Positions 59,301-64,000 of a stretch of DNA of 64,000 nt are shown one piece after another. The notes under the pieces are model-generated. The model ran no database searches, had not been told where the DNA came from, and saw only the letters and a program-made list of their open reading frames with translations. Position 1 is the first letter of the stretch, and each line of letters opens with the position of its first letter. The position numbers and the translations under genes were made by a program. Origin of the DNA: Onthophagus taurus (lineage: Eukaryota > Arthropoda > Insecta > Coleoptera > Scarabaeidae); contig NC_091972.1 of assembly GCF_036711975.1 (NCBI RefSeq), positions 37,143,001 to 37,207,000 of the forward strand, given 5' to 3'.

Positions 59301-60226
59301 TAAACTTAAAAAGTTATACGCCTTTAATTGTTGTCTCTGAACTTAGCTAACATCATCAGGTGCATACTACAACTGCCTACAATCCATCAACACTGCAAGT
59401 ACAGATGTTGACTTTGAACTTACTTGACATTATCATCGCACCTGAGTTTTGTGGTGTACTTGTTTTGCTGCCTGATTGGAATTGTTATGAATCATAACAA
59501 TTATCAGGGCCTGAACAGTTTAGAAAAGTGATTCTCAAACACCCCCCACTCCAGCATACATTTTTAATTACGTAAATCGAAGCTTGCGATGGGAGGCATT
59601 CGCTTCATATTGAGGGGCACACGTTTCTTAAACTTTTCGGGTTCTGGTTATGATAGAAGTTCTGAGGACGAGTTACTGTCCTTTTTCCACAATTCGTGAT
59701 GTTCCCTTTAACTAGTCTTGTTTTAAATGTCTGGGAAAATCATTAAAGATTATGTTAACGTAAATATCGCCATCAAACGTCGTATCTTTTTATATGATGT
59801 TCAACACGCCATATATCACTAATAATGTGTCATTTTTTTTAGATTTATCCTCCAAGTGCTTCTATGTATGCAACCGGATATCCATCATACATAGGTTACC
59901 CGACTTACGCTCCAATGCAATTTTATCCAACTTTAGGAGCTTATTCCTATGCAATGCAACCAACGCAAATTAGACCAACTATAATGATTCCAGTAAGGAA
60001 TAATTAAAATGAAATAAAAATGAATTTAATAATTATTTTTTTAAAGAATGGATTTGATTCGGGAGCTAGATTTGATGGACTTGCTCAGCCGGTTTTGCCT
60101 CCAGCCCCACCGGGAGTTCAACCCAACGGGGCTCAATTGGCTGCCATGGCTGGTCACACGGTCGCGTTGGGACAAAAAAAGGGTTCGTTCTTAGGTTCGG
60201 CCGACGGTGGATACACATTTTGGTAG
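44396..60226 (+). CDS. DAZAP2-like proline-rich adaptor protein
   Basis: Five coding exons: 44396-44411, 51520-51609, 51758-51879, 59843-59992 and 60047-60226. All have GT/AG borders; phases are 1, 1, 0, 0. The product is 185 aa. It starts MADKKGVTG. The N-terminal half is Pro/Gln/Gly-rich and holds a PPxY motif (PPPTYDQAL), the ligand of WW-domain ubiquitin ligases. The middle is Tyr/Pro-rich (YPSYIGYPTYAPMQFYP). The C-terminus matches DAZAP2: GFDSGARFDG, PPAPPGVQPNGAQLAAMAG and the end QKKGSFLGSADGGYTFW. DAZAP2 is a small adaptor linked to Wnt transcription, stress granules and p53 control in vertebrates. Exon 1 encodes only five residues plus one base; it was placed because the phase fits and the family starts with a short leader, so it is the weakest exon. 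Intron 1 is 7.1 kb and intron 3 is 8.0 kb, both with transposons. Confidence 0.9.
44895..45005. repeat. Imperfect inverted repeat in DAZAP2-like intron 1
   Basis: Arms gttaatggttat...gaaatca near 44897 and tgatttcaa...aaccattaac near 44985 pair over ~24 bp with a ~60-bp AT-rich spacer. An (ATT)n run precedes it at 44864-44884. It may be a small MITE. Confidence 0.5.
45030..45260 (+). CDS. Hypothetical 76-aa ORF with hydrophobic segment, doubtful
   Basis: An open frame of 76 codons in DAZAP2-like intron 1, same strand. It is less AT-rich than the sequence around it. It encodes a hydrophilic stretch with ETVAGHPGGQPIKQYL, then a hydrophobic run (FMCLLIQWLMLVGYPLIEF) that could be one membrane helix. 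I do not recognise a family. It could be a small nested gene, an exon of an unseen gene or a transposon scrap. Confidence 0.25.
   Translation: MEIFITSFMYDYAVFLPARLRNAVGAIETVAGHPGGQPIKQYLLKIFMCLLIQWLMLVGYPLIEFTFTRYFFGWIC
46460..47640 (-). pseudogene. Transposon-associated DUF7869-type protein remnant
   Basis: Minus-strand readable pieces in order: FDCQKHFAIPRLPEQATYYS and RQFYLYNFSIVQDSSKYP (47360-47245), NTFVHTWGEHELPKESNEIA (47245-47180), after a frameshift FPVPGHLFILPDRVFAGIEK with VIRKKEVLSQPEEFYTILQ (47080-46965), and a last frame 46813-46472. The His/Trp-Glu then PGH...DR pattern resembles the integrase-like DUF7869 proteins carried by insect repeats. I recalled this family from sequence feel; a profile search would settle it. 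Confidence 0.55.
48507..48830 (-). pseudogene. PIF/Harbinger transposase N-terminal remnant
   Basis: The minus strand encodes HDIFSTREEKGFQNM, then LLQDEKKFRHLFRINIKQFN and FVLALIENDLTNLTN, the conserved block before the DDE domain of HARBI1-type transposases. No DDE domain was found; a MADF-like accessory piece may lie at 49300-49480 on the same strand. Confidence 0.6.
49060..51480. other. Rest of DAZAP2-like intron 1, AT-rich
   Basis: Very AT-rich intronic sequence with no ORF or clear transposon. Apart from a possible Harbinger accessory scrap near 49300-49480, I see nothing in it. Confidence 0.6.
52317..53827 (-). mobile_element. Penelope-like retroelement, 5'-truncated, with GIY-YIG endonuclease
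   Basis: Minus strand, a single frame from ~53817 to 52494. The reverse transcriptase part has MLVSFDVESLFTRVPV (53730), EGAAMGSPL followed by an in-frame stop, then PVIANFYME and KLWLRYVDDTFVIW (YVDD, 53450). A second in-frame stop lies at 53136-53138. The GIY-YIG nuclease follows: GVYRLSCSCGKVYVGQTGR with CRIKEHERD (52845-52765). The 3' terminal region has the hammerhead-like core and TAGAAC-rich block (52317-52420). The 5' end is missing upstream of SPFTG. A 13-bp duplication, CAAGCTAAAATTA, lies at 52304-52316 and 53828-53840. The only coding defects seen are two nonsense codons, so this is a fairly young copy. Confidence 0.92.
52372..52405 (-). ncRNA. Hammerhead-like core in Penelope-like terminus (mutated)
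   Basis: Same layout as 19861-19894, but the first core block reads GTGAAGA instead of CTGAAGA. The first C is invariant in hammerheads, so this copy is predicted inactive. Confidence 0.4.
53841..54300. other. DAZAP2-like intron 3, no gene seen
   Basis: Sequence between the Penelope-like element and the jockey-like LINE. I see no ORF, repeat or transposon domain. Confidence 0.5.
54300..57435 (-). mobile_element. Jockey-like LINE ORF2, broken, split by a nested LINE
   Basis: Minus strand, in order. The endonuclease has IDVAWITETHLAPSETF (57405), AAGGVAIIIKRQIQ and PTLLIGDINSKNKLWECRA (57115). The reverse transcriptase has NYRPISLLLSLSKLFERVIH (56115), RAFDTVWIEGLKYKL (55900), AGVPQGSSLSPALFNIFMHD (55750) and MAMFADDMLIMEQ (FADD, 55660-55625). 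Next is IKYLGVLLNHRLTT (55465-55405), and after the nested insertion GYARLRQLYSLINRKSPL and TYACPVW to 54310. Frameshifts lie near 57125, 56155, 55900 and 55550. ORF1 is absent, so the copy is 5'-truncated. Confidence 0.9.
54590..55396 (+). mobile_element. 5'-truncated LINE nested in the jockey-like LINE
   Basis: The plus-strand run from NSFRYKKHVSNYISRAYYHL at 54590 through HLEKVLCEASVLAQFTYCAE and RIQRVQNSCLRYICGIRKYN to 55187 is the C-terminal region after the reverse transcriptase. The 3' UTR ends AATAAAGGCATC plus (TTA)n at 55370-55396. The jockey-like sequence on either side is contiguous in coding order, proving later insertion in the opposite orientation. It is the same family as 18640-20176. 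Confidence 0.9.
57567..57842 (-). pseudogene. Transposon-associated protein remnant (DUF7869-type)
   Basis: The minus-strand 91-codon frame reads ADEVNLRNVTIKYFERENSF, then IPAGHYFHHQVYSLL. The motif (IKYFE/V)...(F)xxAxHxxHHxV resembles the C-terminal part of the same class of proteins as 46460-47640. No intact gene surrounds it. Confidence 0.45.
57843..58500. other. DAZAP2-like intron 3, no gene seen
   Basis: AT-rich intronic sequence without a recognised domain. The 64-codon frame at 58232-58426 is likely chance. Confidence 0.5.
58560..59290 (+). pseudogene. Tc1-like transposase remnant
   Basis: Plus-strand pieces: KSYNGAKRKITVREDRFVMI with SALRDRT (58690-58765), then frameshifted blocks equivalent to the first catalytic strand (VMLSTGISFDAGHG near 59065) and a late SPF/NSVEHI-like motif near 59255. 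Many stops are present and no terminal repeats were found. Confidence 0.65.
59300..59842. other. End of DAZAP2-like intron 3, nothing recognised
   Basis: It ends with the polypyrimidine tract and AG acceptor at 59832-59842 (catttttttt|ag). No transposon domain is seen. Confidence 0.5.
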
Positions 60227-61385
60227 GACCGTTACCAAACTTTTAAACAAAAAAGAAAACTAGCTAATAAAGATTTAATTTATATTGTATTTAAATTAAC
60301 GACTATATTTGCTAGAAATCTATGGTTTTTTTTTGACATGGAAAGTGAACTTGACTTTTATAATAAATAATTAAAAAAGGTAATAAAAAACGATCATTTA
60401 TTTACTTAAAAGAAAAGTTCACTAATTCTTTGTGCAAATACCATGATTCTATTTAAATAGTTTTACGAACAAAGTAATAATATCTTCGTTGAGACGATTC
60501 TATTTCTAGTTATTTTCGATCAGATGATCTCTAGTATTATTCATATGTGATAATGTCTAAGTTCAATCTGATCGATTTCCCCAAAAAAAAAGAAAAAAAA
60601 TTGAACTAAGTTTAAAGAAAGTAAATGGAAATAGAATATATAGAATATAAAAAAATAAAAGGCAATATATCAGTGATATAGTCCTATAAACTCTAGAGTT
60701 ACTGTCAATATTGTAAAAGAATAAAAAAAAACGAAAATTAAACGACTAGGTACCTTTTTGATGAAAAAAAAAAACTAATTTAAAATAAAATGTTTCGCGT
60801 TGATGAATTTGTACTTCGAAAGAAAGCAAATTTGCGCTCAAAATCATTTTTAATTTTTGCAATCGCGCGTTTCTGTGTGCAATATCCGATAATTTTCGTT
60901 TTCATCAGTACTCTTAAAATTACTCCCCTAATCTCTCAAATCTTTGTTATTAATATTATTTATGTATGTAACTTTGTTTACCGTTGTTGCTCATTATTAT
61001 TATTATTAGAGAAAAGTACATATTATTTTTATATTGTTTTCATTTTGTAAAAGCGAAGGAAAAAAAAAACGCCCGAACGCGCCAGTTTATAATACATAAT
61101 ATATTAAATAATGTAACTATTTTGTTTTCGATACGATGCCCCGATCTTGTCTGGTGTGCGAAAGTATAAAAGAAAATATGATGAAACACCAACGATTGTT
61201 ATTGTTGTAAGAAAAAAAAATGTTTTTCCGATATTAGTCAAGTATACTTACTTGTTGAATCAGTTGACGATTATACTTAAAAAAAAAACTGTTTTTTCAT
61301 GATACAATCGATCAAACTGTGAAATGTGAATCTACCTAAAATGATAATAAAAAAGATCAGCAGAAATTTAAATATCTTTTTTTTA
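60227..61385 (+). other. DAZAP2-like 3' UTR and downstream sequence
   Basis: AT-rich sequence after the stop codon with several AATAAA words, the first at 60362-60367 and others near 60650 and 60715. A long 3' UTR is possible; the actual end cannot be chosen from sequence. The short frames at 60790-61169 look like chance readings. Confidence 0.5.
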
Positions 61386-61389
61386 TCTT

Positions 61390-61750
61390 GATTATATTTT
61401 ATTCAAACATGTATTGCTGGCAATCCAGGAAACCAAATGGACACAACAATAGAAATAAACATGAACTAGGAGTAGCTTTTGTAGTGGGCAATGTAGCTAA
61501 ACCTAATGTCCTAGACTTCAAATCTATAAGATATGACTCATTGACAAAGTAGGTAGGAACTATAACACTACTGTTTCATATAAAAGGCGTAAATCGTCTT
61601 TGAACACTATAAAGGGTACAGCAATGAATACTACACTAAAGGGAAGTGTGCAATATGCACATTGATATATATGTGGCCCACAACCCAATACCACAGAAAC
61701 AGAAATTAAAAATTATCTACAAGGTAAAAACATAAAAACCAAAATGCAAA
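61390..61750 (+). mobile_element. Possible RTE-like LINE endonuclease scrap
   Basis: Plus-strand pieces HELGVAFVVGNVAKPNVLDF, KSIRYDS and, frameshifted, YKRRKSSLNTIKG resemble the LGTGF...VxxFxPINER block of RTE-type endonucleases. Very degraded. Confidence 0.35.
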
Positions 61751-61808
61751 CAAATGGCAGCAGAACGACATATTGATGATTTACAGGAAAAAGTAAGCTA
61801 CCTACATA

Positions 61809-63382
61809 CCGTGCCTCAGAAAAGTATTCGAAAAGTATTGCTTTCACCCAAAAAATGCAAAATTTTGAGATTAAAAGCATTCTTTTATTACAACTAAAGT
61901 CTCATATCTTAGACAGAACAAAAATATGATATTAACCTAACTTATACATTAAACTGTTATGAATATAGTCACAAAAGTATTCGGGAATTTAAAACAGTAG
62001 GCTATGTCGGTTTTTTTCTAAAATTCTACTACATTACACTACATTAGCAGACAAACACGCATTGCTGTAGGTTACCTATTCAATCTGAATGTGAAGTTTT
62101 GGTGAATCATTTTTGATTTAATTAAATACGGAGAGTGGTGTAAAAAATGGGAAGAAAATCAAAAGAGACCACGTTTGAGGAAAGAAAAATAATATTCAAT
62201 CTGCGAAGGGAAGGTAAAACGTTGCAAGAGATATCAAACGCAACAAATAGAAGCGTGTCAACTCGCTTTAGTTGGGACAGCGATCGGGAAGGCCTGCAAA
62301 ACTTAAGGCTCGTGATAAAGCTGTTATTATCAGAAAAATTAAGGAACAGCCACGTATTTCTGCGCCAGAAATTAATCGAAGTCTCGCCGAGTATAGTGGA
62401 ATCCATGTCAGTGATGAAACTGTGCGACGAACTCTTAGAGCTGCTGGTTACAATGGGCGTACTCCACGTATAAAGCCGCTTATAAGTGAGAAAAATCGGA
62501 GGAAGCGTTTGGAGTTCGCAAGAAAATACGTAAACCATGGCACCGAGTTTTAGTCAAAAGTAATCTTTAGCGATGAAACCAAATTTAATATTTTTGGGCC
62601 AGATTGTGGTAATAAAGTTTGGCGAAAAGTGAATACCGAAATGCACCATAAATGGGTGCATGGGGGTGGTAATGTAATGTTGTGGGACTGTATGAGTGCA
62701 AATGGCGTCGGAAACATGCAATTCATTACTGATAAAATGGATCACCGGCTCTACATCCAAATATTAAAAGACAATTTGAACGCTAGCGCCAATAAACTCG
62801 GACTTTCGAGTCGTTACATCTTTCAACAAGACAACGACCCGAAACATACAGCCCACAATACAAAACTTTGGATTTCGTACAACACCCCAGTGTTTTAGGA
62901 ACACCGCCTCAGTCCCCGGACCTTAATCCGATTGAGCACTTGTGGGCAGATTTGGAGCGTGTCATCCGAAAACATGGAATTACATCAAAAGATAGACTTA
63001 AAACAACAATAGTCAAAGAATGGGAAAAAATATCATCCGAGAGAACACGAAAACTAGTGTTTTCGATGCAGAACAGATTAAGAGAAGTTATTGAAATGAA
63101 AGGTATGCTACTCGATATTAATTAATTAAAGAAAAAAGTTTTACTGAACTAGTTTATTTTTTTACGAATACTTTTGTGACGTAATTCAACCTCATTATTT
63201 AGTTAAACTGCTGTTTTTTTTGTATTTATGTTGAGAAAAAGTTTAGTTTTTACGTTTCAATAAAAGTTTATACCACTATGAAATAATATTGATTAAGTTT
63301 TTGTTTTAAATGAAAACTTAAGGAAGTTGTTGTTACTCTCCGGTCCCATAAACTGACTTTCGAATACTTTTGCGAGGCACTG
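61809..63382 (+). mobile_element. Tc1-family DD34E transposon, complete ends, dead transposase
   Basis: The 1574-bp element is flanked by TA at 61807-61808 and 63383-63384. Inverted ends read CCGTGCCTCAGAAAAGTATTCGAAAA (left, truncated here to its first bases) and the complement of CGAATACTTTTGCGAGGCACTG (right). The transposase starts at 62147 (MGRKSKETTFEER, helix-turn-helix REGKTLQEISNATNRS). It shifts frame near 62270 to RSGRPAKLKARDKA and NRSLAEYSGIHVSDETVRRT, has a nonsense codon at 62551-62553, then IFSDETKFNIFG (first Asp) and YIFQQDNDPKHTAHN (second Asp). A second shift near 62870 leads to PQSPDLNPIEHLWADLERV (Glu) and the end at 63125. Three defects disable it; the ends could still be mobilised in trans. 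Confidence 0.95.
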
Positions 63383-63399
63383 TAGTTGATTCATTAAAT

Positions 63400-63910
63400 A
63401 AGTTAAATTTAAATAAAGACTATCAAAACAGTAATAAGATCAAGAAAAAAGTAGAAATAATAAATATTAACGCACATGAATTAAAAAATAAAATAAACAA
63501 ACTACAATATCTATTTAAAAAAAATCAGAGTCGAACATAATTGCTATTACAGACCACTGGATGACAGAAGATGAGATAAAAACTTTAAATATTGAAAATT
63601 AAATAATTGCATCTTATAAATAGAAAAGTCTTTTCAAGAGAAAGTGTACTAATAAATGAAAAATACAAATCAAATTCAATTGGTTTAGAAAAATATAACA
63701 TAGAAAAAAATATTGAACTGAGCTCAGTAAAAATCCCACAATCAAATTCTATGTTTATAGCAGTATATCACTCACCAGACGGTGAATGAATTGTTTTTGG
63801 AAAAAATGGAAGAGGTCTTACATTTCGTAAAAGAAATCCAAAACGTTAAAAATATATTTATAATGGGAGACTACAACATTTGTGTAACCCATTTAGGACC
63901 ATAGTTGCGT
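63400..63910 (+). mobile_element. LINE endonuclease fragment at the window edge
   Basis: The plus strand shows NIIAITDHWMTEDEIKTLNI (63535-63595), then in another frame INEKYKSNSIGLEKYNIEK, LSSVKIPQSNSMFIAVYHS-PDGE (63650-63789), and after a further shift NIFIMGDYNI (63850-63880). This is the N-terminal APE endonuclease of a LINE, on the plus strand, with stops; it loses similarity before the window ends. Confidence 0.7.
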
Positions 63911-64000
63911 TAACGCCACGTTCGGAACATGATTTTTTTTAAATATTTAAACGCATTGATTTTTGATCAGAAAAACACTATTCCTTTAAGAAGGATTTGA

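Overview
The window is nuclear DNA from an insect, most likely a beetle; the order is an inference. Evidence for this: the DNA is AT-rich, most introns are about 50-60 bp, there are a few very long transposon-filled introns, five animal-type genes are present, and the retroelement fauna is typical of insects (Penelope-like, jockey-like and RTE-like elements, Tc1/mariner, hAT, piggyBac, Tigger). There are no prokaryotic operons, CRISPR arrays or recognisable RNA genes.

Layout. Positions 1-6510 are a satellite array of about 171-bp monomers organised as about 343-bp dimers, with a younger 1031-bp higher-order duplication inside and one transposon-like insertion. Positions 7185-9582 hold a divergent pair: a small Ser/Tyr-rich protein gene on the minus strand and Derlin-1 (ER-associated degradation) on the plus strand. 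Positions 9650-14970 are transposon debris (Penelope-like and jockey-like). Positions 14969-16478 encode an LRRC71-like leucine-rich-repeat protein (minus). Positions 17599-37858 are a complete cullin-1 gene (minus, 11 coding exons, 772 codons before the stop). Its introns 2, 5 and 10 are each 5-6 kb and are packed with LINEs, Penelope-like termini, Tc1, Tigger, hAT and piggyBac remnants and a foldback-type element. Positions 37860-44395 are an intergenic stretch with mariner, jockey-like and RTE-like relics. Positions 44396-60226 are a DAZAP2-like gene (plus, 5 coding exons) whose introns 1 and 3 hold Harbinger and DUF7869-type relics, a Penelope-like element with target-site duplication, and a jockey-like LINE with another LINE nested in it. 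Positions 60227-64000 carry a nearly complete Tc1 element with intact ends and pieces of two LINE endonucleases.

The host genes are independent monocistronic genes. Derlin-1, cullin-1 and DAZAP2 all touch ubiquitin biology, but nothing in the sequence links their expression. Exon limits were set by hand from GT/AG sites, reading-frame continuity and family conservation.

The most interesting signals are non-coding: hammerhead-ribozyme-like cores in Penelope-like termini and inside the satellite, palindromic solo Penelope-like termini, a roughly 1.9-kb foldback element with a minisatellite core, a 450-bp inverted-repeat element whose empty site is still present in a paralogous LINE copy, and a shared sequence block upstream of the oppositely oriented cullin-1 and DAZAP2 genes.
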